Below, piece by piece: positions 8,066 through 16,487 of a stretch of 64,000 nt of DNA. A model generated the notes under the pieces. The model did not search any database, was not told the DNA's origin, and saw only the letters and a list, made by a program, of their open reading frames with translations. Within the stretch, counting starts at the first letter, position 1, and each line of letters starts with the position of its first letter. The stretch lies in assembly GCF_001667885.1 (NCBI RefSeq), contig NZ_LZJW01000057.1, positions 99,930 to 163,929 on the forward strand. Direction: 5' to 3'. The position numbers and the translations under genes were made by a program. The DNA comes from Mycobacterium scrofulaceum. Its GTDB lineage: Bacteria > Actinomycetota > Actinomycetes > Mycobacteriales > Mycobacteriaceae.

Positions 8066-9555
8066 CAGCCGGCTACGCGATCGTCATACCGACCGTCGGA
8101 CGAGACTCGCTGCGGCGCTTGCTCATTGCGCTGGAACGCGGATCCGGTCCGGGGCCCGCCGAGGTGGTGGTGGTCGACGACCGGCCGCGGCCCGCCGGCG
8201 AGCTTTCGGTGGGCGGTGACTTGCCGGTGCGGGTGCTGCGCAGCGGTGGCCGCGGGCCGGCCGCGGCGCGCAACGTGGGCTGGCGCGCCACCGGCACGCC
8301 GTGGGTGTGTTTTCTGGACGACGACGTGGAGCCGGGCCCGGACTGGAAGTCGGCGCTGGCCATCGACCTCAAGGCCGCCGAGGCCGCCGATGCCGCCGGC
8401 TCGCAGGCCGTGATCGAGGTTCCCGCGCGACGATCCCGACGACCCACCGACGACGAGCGCCGCACCCTGCGGCTCTCCCAGGCGCAATGGATCACCGCCG
8501 ACATGGCCTACCGCCGCGACATGCTGGTGTCGGTCGGCGGTTTCGACGACCGGTTCCCGCGGGCCTACCGCGAGGATTCCGACCTTGCGGTGCGCATCGT
8601 GGCGGCCGGCGGGGCGATCGTGCGCGGGGAGCGCGCCTCGACCCATCCCGTGGCGGCGTCCACCTGGTGGTCGAGCGTGCGCGCTCAGGTCGGCAACCGC
8701 GACAACGCGCTGATGCGCCGCAAGTACGGCCGCGCGTGGCGGGCCATGGTCGGCGAGGGACCGGGCAGGATGCCGGCGCACGCGGGCACCACGCTGGCCG
8801 GCGGCGCCGCCGTGGTGGCCGGCCTGTCGGGCCGCGGCCGCGTCGCGTGCGCCGCGGCGGGGGCCTGGCTGCTGCTGACGGCGGAGTTCACCGCCCGGCG
8901 CTGGCTCGCCGGGCCACGGAATTCCCTTGAGGCCGCGCGCCTTTCGGTGACCAGCGCGGTCATCCCGCCGGTCGCGGTCGCGCACCGGCTCGCCGGCGAG
9001 TGGGCGTTTCGCCACGCGCGGCGCGATCCGCCGCTCGCCGTGCTCCTCGACCGCGATGACACCCTGATCGTCGACCGGCCCTACCTCAACGACCCCGAGG
9101 GCGTGCGGCCCACCCCCGGGGCGGAGAGCGCGCTGGAGCGGCTGCGCCGGCGCGGCCTGTTGCTGGCCGTCGTGACCAATCAGTCCGGCGTGGCGCGCGG
9201 GCTGATCAGTCCGGATCAGCTTGCCGCGGTCAACGCCCGGGTGAATCAGCTTCTCGGCCCGTTCGATTCGTGGCAGGTGTGCGTGCACGCCGAAGCGGAC
9301 GGCTGCGAGTGCCGTAAGCCGCGGCCCGGCCTGGTGCTGGCGGCCGCCGAAGCGCTCGCGGTGCCGCCGCAGCGGTGCGTGCTGATCGGCGACATCGGGG
9401 GCGACGTGCAGGCCGCATTGGCCGCCGGCGCCGGGGCGGTGCTGGTGCCGACCGGCCGCACCCTGATCGGAGAGATCGACCACGCGCGGGCCCACGCCCG
9501 GGTGGCCGCGACGCTGGACGACGCCGTGTCTCTGGTGCTCCGGGAGTGCCGATGA
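8062..9555 (+). CDS. Fusion: family-2 glycosyltransferase + GmhB-type HAD heptose-bisphosphate phosphatase
   Basis: A 497-residue two-domain protein. Residues 1-240 are a GT2: VVVVDDRP (35-42), AARNVGW, FLDDDVEPG (84-92) with the DxD metal site, and REDSDLAVRI (170-179). A hydrophobic stretch (about 243-275) links to residues 325-497, a HAD-IIIA phosphatase. That half has LLDRDDTL (nucleophile Asp330, Asp332), TNQSG (372-376) and Lys419. It also has GD at 443-444 and the zinc set Cys407, His409, Cys415, Cys417 typical of D,D-heptose 1,7-bisphosphate phosphatase GmhB. The third residue of the usual DxDGT motif is Asp, not Gly. The fusion ties a heptose-pathway step to a transferase and may be membrane-tethered. 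ATGA overlaps occur at both ends. Confidence 0.88.
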   Translation: MTAGYAIVIPTVGRDSLRRLLIALERGSGPGPAEVVVVDDRPRPAGELSVGGDLPVRVLRSGGRGPAAARNVGWRATGTPWVCFLDDDVEPGPDWKSALAIDLKAAEAADAAGSQAVIEVPARRSRRPTDDERRTLRLSQAQWITADMAYRRDMLVSVGGFDDRFPRAYREDSDLAVRIVAAGGAIVRGERASTHPVAASTWWSSVRAQVGNRDNALMRRKYGRAWRAMVGEGPGRMPAHAGTTLAGGAAVVAGLSGRGRVACAAAGAWLLLTAEFTARRWLAGPRNSLEAARLSVTSAVIPPVAVAHRLAGEWAFRHARRDPPLAVLLDRDDTLIVDRPYLNDPEGVRPTPGAESALERLRRRGLLLAVVTNQSGVARGLISPDQLAAVNARVNQLLGPFDSWQVCVHAEADGCECRKPRPGLVLAAAEALAVPPQRCVLIGDIGGDVQAALAAGAGAVLVPTGRTLIGEIDHARAHARVAATLDDAVSLVLRECR

Positions 9556-10568
9556 GCACGGCGGTGGTGGCTCGCCTCGACAGCGCCGGCGACGTCCTGA
9601 TCACCGGCCCCGCGGTGCGCGCGGTGGCCGCCCACCACGAGCGCGTCACCATGCTGGTCGGGCCGCGCGGCCGGGACGCCGCAGAACTGCTCGTCGGGGT
9701 CGACGAGATCGTCGAATGGCAAGCGCCCTGGGTGGATTTCGCGGCGCCCGAGCTGACCGCCGCGCACGCCGACGCGCTGATCAAGCAGCTGCGCGACATC
9801 GCGCCCGCCAAGATGTACATCTTCACGTCGTTCCATCAATCCCCGCTGCCGCTGGCGCTGCTGGCCCGGATGGCGGGCGTGCCCTGGGTGGGCGCGATCT
9901 GCGTCGACTACCCCGGCACCCTGCTCGACCTGCGCCACCAGGTGCCCGACGGGATCCCCGAACCGGAACGGGCGCTGTCGCTGGCGGAGGCCGCCGGTTG
10001 CCGCCTGCCGCCCGGCGACGACGGCGCCCTGCGCATCCGGGCCGTCGAGCCGCTGCCCCCCGGGCTGGCGGAAACCATTGGGCGCCAACCGTTCGTCGTC
10101 TTTCATCCCGGCGCCGCGGTGCCGGCGCGGCGGCCAAGCCCCGCCCGGAGCGCGGCGATGGTGGCGGCGCTGATTGGCGCGGGATATCGGGTGCTGGTCA
10201 CCGGCGGCCCGGACGAGGCCGAGCTGACGGCGGCCGTCGCCGACGGCCGGGCGCTGGACCTCGGGGGGCGGACCAGCTTCGCCGAACTGGCGGCGGTCTT
10301 TTCGGCGGCCCGGGTGGTCGTCGTTCCCAACACCGGGCCGGCACACCTGGCCGCCGCCGTGGGCACCCCGGTCGTGTCGTTGTTCGCCCCGGTGGTGCCG
10401 GCCACCCAGTGGCGCCCCTACGCCCGCCGGGTGCGCCTCCTCGGCGACCAGTCCGCGCCGTGCCGCGCCAGCCGGGCCCGGGTCTGCCCGGTGCCGGGCC
10501 ACCCCTGCCTGGACCGCATCACCGATGCCGAACTGCTCGACGCGGTGCGAGAAGGAGGACAGCCATGA
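9552..10568 (+). CDS. Glycosyltransferase family 9 (ADP-heptose:acceptor heptosyltransferase-like)
   Basis: A 338-residue GT-B protein. The N-terminus AVVARLDSAGDVLITGPAVRAV matches the GT9 start (xRxDxxGDVxxTxPxxRA). Later come FHPGAAVPARRP (acceptor-side loop) and VVVPNTGPAHLAAAVGTPVVSLFAP, the ADP-heptose-binding signature. The C-terminal part has three Cys in CRASRARVCPVPGHPC. GT9 enzymes add heptose to lipopolysaccharide core in Gram-negatives; the acceptor in a Mycobacterium must be something else. It overlaps both neighbours by 4 nt, so translation is coupled to the phosphatase and isomerase genes. Confidence 0.9.
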   Translation: MSTAVVARLDSAGDVLITGPAVRAVAAHHERVTMLVGPRGRDAAELLVGVDEIVEWQAPWVDFAAPELTAAHADALIKQLRDIAPAKMYIFTSFHQSPLPLALLARMAGVPWVGAICVDYPGTLLDLRHQVPDGIPEPERALSLAEAAGCRLPPGDDGALRIRAVEPLPPGLAETIGRQPFVVFHPGAAVPARRPSPARSAAMVAALIGAGYRVLVTGGPDEAELTAAVADGRALDLGGRTSFAELAAVFSAARVVVVPNTGPAHLAAAVGTPVVSLFAPVVPATQWRPYARRVRLLGDQSAPCRASRARVCPVPGHPCLDRITDAELLDAVREGGQP

Positions 10569-11134
10569 TCGAGGCGCACTTCGCGGCGCTGCGTGAGGCC
10601 GTGGGCCGCAACGGCGGTGAGGCGACCCGCCTGCGCGGCTGGGGCCGGCATCTGGCCGCGGTGCTCTCCGGCGGCGGCCGCCTGCTGGCGTGCGGCAACG
10701 GTGGCAGCGCCGCCGAGGCGCAGCACCTCACCGCCGAACTGGTCGGACGCTTCCAGCAGGAACGAAATCCTCTGTCGGCGATCGCGTTACACGCCGACAC
10801 CTCAACGCTGACGGCCATCGGCAACGACTACGGCTACGAGGAGGTGTTCGCGCGTGGCGTGCGGGCGCACGGCAGGCCCGGCGACGTACTGGTGGCGCTG
10901 TCGACCAGCGGCGCCAGCCGAAACGTGGTGTCGGCGGTCAAGGCGGCGCACGACGCGGGCATGGTGACGTGGGCGTTGACCGGCCGCGGGCCCAACGAGC
11001 TGGCCGCCATGTGCCACGACGCGATCTGCGTGGACGCCGCCAGCACGGCCACCGTCCAGGAGATCCACCTGATGCTCGTGCACGGGCTGTGCGTGGCGCT
11101 CGACAACGTCTTGCTGCGACGGGAAGCATCGTGA
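10565..11134 (+). CDS. gmhA: Phosphoheptose isomerase (sedoheptulose-7-phosphate isomerase)
   Basis: A 189-residue SIS-domain enzyme converting sedoheptulose 7-phosphate to D-glycero-D-manno-heptose 7-phosphate. The phosphate loop is ACGNGGSAAEAQHL. The catalytic Glu is in HLTAELVGRF and the catalytic/zinc His in TVQEIHLMLVH near the C-terminus. STSGASRNVVSAVKAA is the second sugar-phosphate loop. Length and motifs are those of GmhA. It overlaps the GT9 gene by ATGA and the next gene by GTGA. With HldE and the fused GmhB domain it completes the route to an activated D,D-heptose. Confidence 0.92.
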   Translation: MIEAHFAALREAVGRNGGEATRLRGWGRHLAAVLSGGGRLLACGNGGSAAEAQHLTAELVGRFQQERNPLSAIALHADTSTLTAIGNDYGYEEVFARGVRAHGRPGDVLVALSTSGASRNVVSAVKAAHDAGMVTWALTGRGPNELAAMCHDAICVDAASTATVQEIHLMLVHGLCVALDNVLLRREAS

Positions 11135-12543
11135 GCGCCAAACCCCTTGTCATCGTCGGCGATTCGATACTCGATGTCGACATCCTGGGCTCCGCGTCCC
11201 GGCTCAGCCCGGAGGCGCCGGTGCCGGTGGTCGACGCGGAACGCCAGGTGCAACGGCCCGGGGGCGCCGGCCTGGCGGCGCTGCTGGCGGCCAGGACCGA
11301 GACCCCGGTGGTGCTGATCACGGGCATCGCCGCGGACGACGCGGGACGACGGCTGCACGACCTGCTGGCCGCCGCCGGGGTCAGCGTCCTGCCGTTGCCG
11401 ATGAGCGGAACCACCGTGACCAAGACAAGGATTCGGGCGCGCGGTCAGTCGATGCTGCGCGTGGATCGGGGAGACGCCGCCCCGGTCGACGGCCCGCTCC
11501 CCGCGGAGGCCGCACAGGCCCTGACCCGTGCCCGGGCGATCTGCGTGGCCGACTACGGCGCGGGCGTCACCGCGCTGCGGGCCATCCGGGCGGCGCTGAC
11601 CGAAGCGGCGGCTTGCGTCCCGCTGGTGTGGGACCCGCACCCGCGGGGCGCCGCGCCGGTCCCCGGGTGCGCGCTGGTCACGCCCAATCATGAAGAGGCG
11701 CGCCACTTCTGCGGCCCCGCCACGGCGGGCGACGGCGGAGAGACGCTGCTGCGCAGATGGGAGGCCGGCGCGGTGTGCATCACCCGCGGCGCCCAGGGTG
11801 CACGCGTGTACGGTCCCGGACCGACCGCACGGCATGTCGGCATACCGGCGGGATCGGCGGCCGGGGCGGCCGACGTGTGCGGCGCCGGGGACCGATTCGC
11901 CGTCGCCGCGGCCGTGGCCCTGGGCGGCGGCGCCGACCCCGTCGCGGCGGTGCAGGCGGCGGTCGCCGACGCGGCCCGGTTTGTCGCCGCCGGCGGCGCC
12001 GCCGCGGTATCAACCCCGCTGCCCGCCAACGGTTCCGGCATGCTCGGGGAGGGCACCCGGGCCGAGGACCCGATCGACGCGGTCGCGCTGGCCGCGCGGC
12101 TGCGCCGCGACGGACGCGTGGTGGTGGCCACCGGGGGATGCTTCGACCTGCTGCACACCGGGCACATCCGGTTGCTTCGGCAGGCCCGCGAACTCGGCGA
12201 CGCCCTGATCGTGCTGGTCAATTCCGACGCGTCGGTGCGCGCGCTGAAGGGCGCCGGACGCCCGGTGATGCGCGACGTCGACCGCGCCCGCGTGCTGGCC
12301 GCACTGGCCTGCGTCGACGGGGTGGCGATCTTCGACGGCCTGACCCCGGAACGAATGCTGGAAACGGTGCGCCCCGACATCTGGGTCAAGGGCGGCGATT
12401 ACGTCGCCGCCGAGCTGCCCGAGGCCGACGTGGTGTATCGCCACGGCGGCGAGGTGATCATCCTGCCCACGGTGGCGGGTTACTCGTCCTCCCGTTTGAT
12501 CGCCGCGGCGAGTTCCCGCCGCCCAACAACCGAAAGGTCTTGA
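11131..12543 (+). CDS. hldE: Bifunctional heptose-7-phosphate kinase / heptose-1-phosphate adenylyltransferase
   Basis: A 470-residue protein in the E. coli HldE order. A ribokinase (PfkB)-type kinase occupies about residues 1-305: IVGDSILDVDILGSASRLSPEAPVPV at the start, and GAADVCGAGDRFA with the catalytic Asp. A cytidylyltransferase-like domain follows from about 320 to 470, with GGCFDLLHTGHIRLLRQA near residue 336 and KGGDYVAAELPE. It phosphorylates heptose 7-phosphate and then makes ADP-heptose from the 1-phosphate. The GTG start is set by the GTGA overlap with gmhA. The next gene starts after 1 nt. Confidence 0.92.
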   Translation: MSAKPLVIVGDSILDVDILGSASRLSPEAPVPVVDAERQVQRPGGAGLAALLAARTETPVVLITGIAADDAGRRLHDLLAAAGVSVLPLPMSGTTVTKTRIRARGQSMLRVDRGDAAPVDGPLPAEAAQALTRARAICVADYGAGVTALRAIRAALTEAAACVPLVWDPHPRGAAPVPGCALVTPNHEEARHFCGPATAGDGGETLLRRWEAGAVCITRGAQGARVYGPGPTARHVGIPAGSAAGAADVCGAGDRFAVAAAVALGGGADPVAAVQAAVADAARFVAAGGAAAVSTPLPANGSGMLGEGTRAEDPIDAVALAARLRRDGRVVVATGGCFDLLHTGHIRLLRQARELGDALIVLVNSDASVRALKGAGRPVMRDVDRARVLAALACVDGVAIFDGLTPERMLETVRPDIWVKGGDYVAAELPEADVVYRHGGEVIILPTVAGYSSSRLIAAASSRRPTTERS

Positions 12544-12544
12544 T

Positions 12545-13240
12545 ATGACGTCACCCTCGCTCGGCGGTGTACTGATCTCCGGCGGCTCCTCGGGGCTGGG
12601 AGCGGCCGCGGTGGCGGCCGTGGCGCGGCGAGGCGGCCTGCCGCTGGTCATCGATAAGAAACCCCCCGCATCCGAAGTGCCTTACGCCGCTTGCGATCTC
12701 GCCGACACCAGCGCGGTCGCGGCCGCCGTCGAGTCGCTGGCCGATCAGGCCGGCGGCCGGCTCACCGGCGTCTTCACCGCCGCCGGCATCGACTCCTGCG
12801 GCACGCTCGAACAGGTTCCGGCCAAGGAGTGGGAGCAGGTGATCGCCGTGAACCTGGTCGGCACCGCGGCCGTCATCCGGGCGGCCCTGCCCTACCTGCG
12901 CGCGACCCAGGGGCGCATCGTCACCTGCGCTTCGACCCTGGGCATCAAGGCGGTCGGCGACGCCACCGCCTACTGCGCGTCAAAATTCGGGGTCGTCGGT
13001 TTCACCCGCGCCCTGGCCGCCGAACTCGCGGGCCAGGTGGGCGTGACGCTGCTCATCCCCGGCGGCATGCACACCCCGTTCTTCGAGGGGCGCACCGAGC
13101 AATACAAGCCGCCGGCGGACGCCAAGCTCAACCAACCCGCCGACGTCGCCGAGACGGTGCTGTTCGCCCTCTCCCAGCCCGCCGGGTGTGAGGTGCGTGA
13201 GCTCGTGGTGTGCGCCTCCACGGAGTCTTCGTGGCCTTGA
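12545..13240 (+). CDS. Short-chain dehydrogenase/reductase
   Basis: A 231-residue classical SDR with the cofactor loop SGGSSGLGAAAV at about residues 12-23, the TAAGID strand (NNAG equivalent), a Ser in VTCASTLG and the catalytic YCASK. The place in the operon suggests oxidation or reduction of a sugar or of the carrier of the glycan. It is not an HldD-type extended SDR, so it is unlikely to be the 6-epimerase that makes L,D-heptose. Substrate unknown. It begins 1 nt after hldE and overlaps the next GT9 gene. Confidence 0.85.
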   Translation: MTSPSLGGVLISGGSSGLGAAAVAAVARRGGLPLVIDKKPPASEVPYAACDLADTSAVAAAVESLADQAGGRLTGVFTAAGIDSCGTLEQVPAKEWEQVIAVNLVGTAAVIRAALPYLRATQGRIVTCASTLGIKAVGDATAYCASKFGVVGFTRALAAELAGQVGVTLLIPGGMHTPFFEGRTEQYKPPADAKLNQPADVAETVLFALSQPAGCEVRELVVCASTESSWP

Positions 13241-14196
13241 CGCTCGATCCCGGCCCCGACGGGGCCGACAGCATCGTCGTGCTGCGCGCCCTGGGTCTCG
13301 GTGACCTGCTCACGGCGGTGCCCGCGCTGCGTGGGCTGCGCCGGTGCTACCCGGGGGCGCGCGTCATGCTCGCCGCCCCCGACCGCTACCGCGAGCTGGC
13401 CATGCTCACCGGCGCGATCGACGAACTACTGCCCACCAGCTGCCTGGGCGACGTGCAGCCGTTGCCGCGCCCGCCCGCGCTGGGCATCAACCTGCACGGC
13501 TGCGGACCGGAAAGCATCGACCACCTGCTGGCCTGGGCGCCGCAGGCGGTGCTCACCCACTGCCATCCACGCCATCCCACCCTCAAGGGACCGCCATGGC
13601 GCCCGGACGTGCACGAGGTGAACCGCTGGTGCACGCTGCTCGAATGGGCCGGAATCCCTTGCGACGCAACCGATGTCCTGATACCAAGGCCCGAGGGTAT
13701 TCCGTTCGACCAGACCGGCGCCGTCGTGATCCATCCCGGCGCCTCCGCGCCGGCGCGGCAGTGGCCCGTGGACCGCTTCGCCGAGGTCGCCGCGGCGCTC
13801 AGCGACGACGGCTACGACGTGATCATCACCGGGTCCGCCGCCGAATTCGATCTCGCGCACCAGGTTGCCCGTCAGGCCGGTCTGCCCCGCACGGCGGTGG
13901 TGTCCGGGCTGCTCGACCTGCCCGCGCTGACGGCCCTGGTGTCGGACAGCCGGCTGGTGATCTGCGGGGACACCGGCCTGGGTCACCTGGCCGCCGCGAC
14001 CGGCACGGCGTCGGTGGTGTTGTTCGGGCCCACCGCTCCCGCCCGGTGGGGCCCGCGCGGCCCGGCGCCGCACGTCGCGCTGTGGACCGGCGGGGTCGGT
14101 GATCCGCACGCCGCCGTGCCGCACGAGGGCCTGCTGTTGATCACGGTCGCGCGGGTGCTGTCCGCGAGCCGGCAAATCCTGCGGGAGAACGCATGA
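13231..14196 (+). CDS. Glycosyltransferase family 9 (heptosyltransferase-like), second copy
   Basis: A 321-residue GT9 protein with VVLRALGLGDLLTAVPALRGLRR at the start, VVIHPGASAPARQWPVDRFAEVA in the middle and VICGDTGLGHLAAATGTASVVLFGP as the donor-binding signature. It is diverged from the GT9 at 9552. I prefer the GTG at 13231, which has a GGAG six nt upstream and overlaps the SDR gene by 10 nt; a GTG at 13210 in the same frame is possible. With the other GT9 it suggests at least two heptose additions. Confidence 0.88.
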   Translation: MALTLDPGPDGADSIVVLRALGLGDLLTAVPALRGLRRCYPGARVMLAAPDRYRELAMLTGAIDELLPTSCLGDVQPLPRPPALGINLHGCGPESIDHLLAWAPQAVLTHCHPRHPTLKGPPWRPDVHEVNRWCTLLEWAGIPCDATDVLIPRPEGIPFDQTGAVVIHPGASAPARQWPVDRFAEVAAALSDDGYDVIITGSAAEFDLAHQVARQAGLPRTAVVSGLLDLPALTALVSDSRLVICGDTGLGHLAAATGTASVVLFGPTAPARWGPRGPAPHVALWTGGVGDPHAAVPHEGLLLITVARVLSASRQILRENA

Positions 14197-14453
14197 GCGG
14201 GCCGCTCGTCGGCGCGGCGGGCGCCGGCTCCGCCGGGCTGACCCCCGCCGTCCGCGAGGCCGACCGCGGGCCGAACACGGTCGCCGCGGGCGTCGAGCCC
14301 GACTGCGTGCGCAAACTGCCCGCCGGCGTCGCGGCCATCGACGAATCCCGGTTACGGGCCGCGGCGCAGGACATTAGGGCCCACCTCGTTTCGAGCATCG
14401 CGGAGCGTCCGGGTCCGAGCTACGCCGGAAACGCTGCGGCGCACGGCTTTTAG
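14193..14453 (+). CDS. Small hypothetical protein at the end of the heptose operon
   Basis: An 86-codon reading frame whose ATG overlaps the stop of the GT9 gene (ATGA), the same coupling used through the whole operon. The peptide is rich in Ala and Gly. Its second half, with IDESRLRAAAQDIRAHLVSS, could be an amphipathic helix. I recognise no family. The overlap is its only real support; it could be a chance frame in GC-rich DNA. Between its stop and the next gene (14454-14683) I see only a possible promoter. Confidence 0.35.
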   Translation: MSGPLVGAAGAGSAGLTPAVREADRGPNTVAAGVEPDCVRKLPAGVAAIDESRLRAAAQDIRAHLVSSIAERPGPSYAGNAAAHGF

Positions 14454-14618
14454 CCGAACGGCGGCGCCGGCGGCGCGTTCACAGGAAACCCGACGAATAA
14501 CGGCGGCGATCGTGGGTATGCCCCTCGTGTGGGAAGCGCTTCAGCGTGCCCATTCACGCCAGACTGCGGTCGAAACGGACGGCCGTGGGCCTTCGCAGCA
14601 AACCGCACGCGCCCGTGG

Positions 14619-14643
14619 CTTTAGCGTCGGCCGGCGTAGGTAG
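14619..14643 (+). promoter_or_regulatory. Weak SigF-like promoter candidate
   Basis: CTTT (14619-14622), 15 nt and AGGTAG (14638-14643) differ from GTTT-N15-GGGTAG at one base in each box. It is about 40 nt upstream of the ThDP-enzyme ATG. Confidence 0.3.
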
Positions 14644-14683
14644 CGAATCGTCATCGAAAACCGTCTGTCTAGGAGGAACACCA

Positions 14684-16477
14684 ATGGCTAAGCAAGAGGT
14701 CTCGGACTACCTGCTGGAGCGATTGCGCGCCTGGGGTGTCGAGCATGTGTTCGGTTACCCCGGTGACGGCATCAACGGGCTGCTCGCCGCGTGGGGCCGC
14801 GCGGACAACAAGCCGAAATTCATTCAGTCGCGCCACGAGGAGATGAGCGCGTTCGAGGCGGTCGGCTACGCCAAATTCACCGGCCGGGTCGGGGTGTGCG
14901 CGGCCACGTCGGGACCGGGCGCCATCCACCTGCTCAACGGCCTCTACGACGCCAAGCTCGACCACGTTCCGGTGGTGGCCATTGTCGGGCAGACCAACCG
15001 CACCGCCATGGGCGGCAATTACCAGCAGGAGGTCGACCTGCTGAACCTGTTCAAGGACGTCGCCAGCGACTACGTCCAAATGATTACCGTCCCCGAGCAA
15101 TTGCCCAACGTGCTCGACCGGGCGATCCGGATCGCCATGACTCAGCGCGCCCCGACGGCGTTGATCATCCCGAGCGACGTGCAGGAGTTGCCGTACTCCC
15201 CGCCCGGGCACGCGTTCAAGATGGTGCCCTCCAGCCTCGGCATCGAATATCCGGAGATCGCACCCGACGACGCGGCCGTCGCGCGCGCGGCCGACATCCT
15301 CAATGCGGGCAAGAAGGTCGCCATCCTGGCCGGCACCGGGGCGCGCGGGGCACACGAAGAGCTGAGCGAGGTCGCCGACCTGCTGGGCGCCGGAGCGGCC
15401 AAGGCGCTGCTGGGCAAGGACGTGCTCTCCGACGAATTGCCCTGGGTCACCGGCTCGATCGGGTTGCTCGGCACGCGGCCCAGCTATGAGCTGATGCGCG
15501 ACTGCGACACCCTGCTGACCGTGGGCTCCAGCTTCCCGTACACGCAGTTCCTGCCGGAATTCGGGCAGGCCCGAGCGGTGCAGATCGACGTGGACGGCCG
15601 GCTCATCGGGATGCGCTACCCGTACGAGGTGAACCTGGTCGCCGACGCGAAATCCGCGCTGCGGGCTCTGATTCCGCACCTGCGGCGCAAGGACGACCGG
15701 TCCTGGCGGGAGACGATCGAAAAGAACGTTGCGCGCTGGTGGGAGACGATGGACAAGGAAGCCCACGTCAGCGCCGACCCGATCAACCCGATGCGGCTGT
15801 ACTCCGAGCTCTCCCCGCAGCTGCCCGACGACGCCATCGTGACGGCCGACTCCGGTTCGGCGGCCAACTGGTACGCCCGCAACCTGCGCTTCCGTGGCCA
15901 GATGCGGGGTTCACTGTCCGGCACGCTTGCCACGATGGGCCCCGGCGTGCCGTACGCGATCGGCGCCAAGTTCGGCAACCCGCGCCGGCCGGTCATCGCG
16001 TTCGTGGGTGACGGCGCCATGCAGATGAACGGCATGGCCGAGCTGATCACGATCAAGCGGTACTGGCAGGAGTGGGAGGACCCGCGCTTGGTCATCGCTA
16101 TCCTGCACAACAACGACCTCAACCAGGTCACCTGGGAGATGCGCGCCATGGCCGGCTCCCCGAAATTCCATGAGTCCCAAGCGCTTCCGGATGTCGACTT
16201 CGCGGCCTTCGCGGGCAGCCTGGGCCTCAATGCGATGGCCATCAAGGACCCGGACGAGCTCGCTGACGCCTGGCGTCACGCGCTGTCGGCGGACCGCCCC
16301 ACCGTGCTGGACGTGTTCACCGATCCGAACATGCCGCCGATCCCGCCGCACGCCACCTGGGATCAGTTCAAGTCGGCCACGGCCGCCGTGCTCTCCGGTG
16401 ACGAGGACCGCGTCGGCTTCGTCAAGGTCGGCCTCAAGACCAAGGCACAGGAGTTCATGCCGCACAAGAAGGGATGA
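14684..16477 (+). CDS. Thiamine-pyrophosphate-dependent enzyme, pyruvate oxidase/dehydrogenase (PoxB)-like
   Basis: A 597-residue ThDP enzyme in the usual three-domain order. The N-terminal PYR domain has the catalytic Glu in SRHEEMSAFEAVGYAK (Glu52). A central domain has ILAGTGARGAHEEL. The C-terminal PP domain has the GDGAMQMNGMAELITI...NNDLNQV motif binding ThDP and Mg2+. The family covers pyruvate oxidase, acetolactate synthase and related decarboxylases. The PoxB-type arrangement suggests pyruvate to acetate or acetyl phosphate, but the product cannot be fixed by eye. SD AGGAGG lies 7 nt before the ATG. It is convergent with udgX, 10 nt away. Confidence 0.85.
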   Translation: MAKQEVSDYLLERLRAWGVEHVFGYPGDGINGLLAAWGRADNKPKFIQSRHEEMSAFEAVGYAKFTGRVGVCAATSGPGAIHLLNGLYDAKLDHVPVVAIVGQTNRTAMGGNYQQEVDLLNLFKDVASDYVQMITVPEQLPNVLDRAIRIAMTQRAPTALIIPSDVQELPYSPPGHAFKMVPSSLGIEYPEIAPDDAAVARAADILNAGKKVAILAGTGARGAHEELSEVADLLGAGAAKALLGKDVLSDELPWVTGSIGLLGTRPSYELMRDCDTLLTVGSSFPYTQFLPEFGQARAVQIDVDGRLIGMRYPYEVNLVADAKSALRALIPHLRRKDDRSWRETIEKNVARWWETMDKEAHVSADPINPMRLYSELSPQLPDDAIVTADSGSAANWYARNLRFRGQMRGSLSGTLATMGPGVPYAIGAKFGNPRRPVIAFVGDGAMQMNGMAELITIKRYWQEWEDPRLVIAILHNNDLNQVTWEMRAMAGSPKFHESQALPDVDFAAFAGSLGLNAMAIKDPDELADAWRHALSADRPTVLDVFTDPNMPPIPPHATWDQFKSATAAVLSGDEDRVGFVKVGLKTKAQEFMPHKKG

Positions 16478-16487
16478 GAGGGAGGCG

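Noticed and set aside
12545..13240. SDR as the missing HldD heptose epimerase
   Set aside because: It is a short classical SDR with YCASK, not an extended SDR like HldD.
2251..14453. CRISPR, prophage or transposase signals that would explain the heptose island as mobile
   Set aside because: No repeats-spacers, integrase, transposase or tRNA boundary was seen in or beside the island; GC and codon habits match the neighbours.
14514..14519. GGGTAT as a SigF -10 upstream of the ThDP enzyme
   Set aside because: There is no GTTT-like -35 at 15-17 nt upstream.
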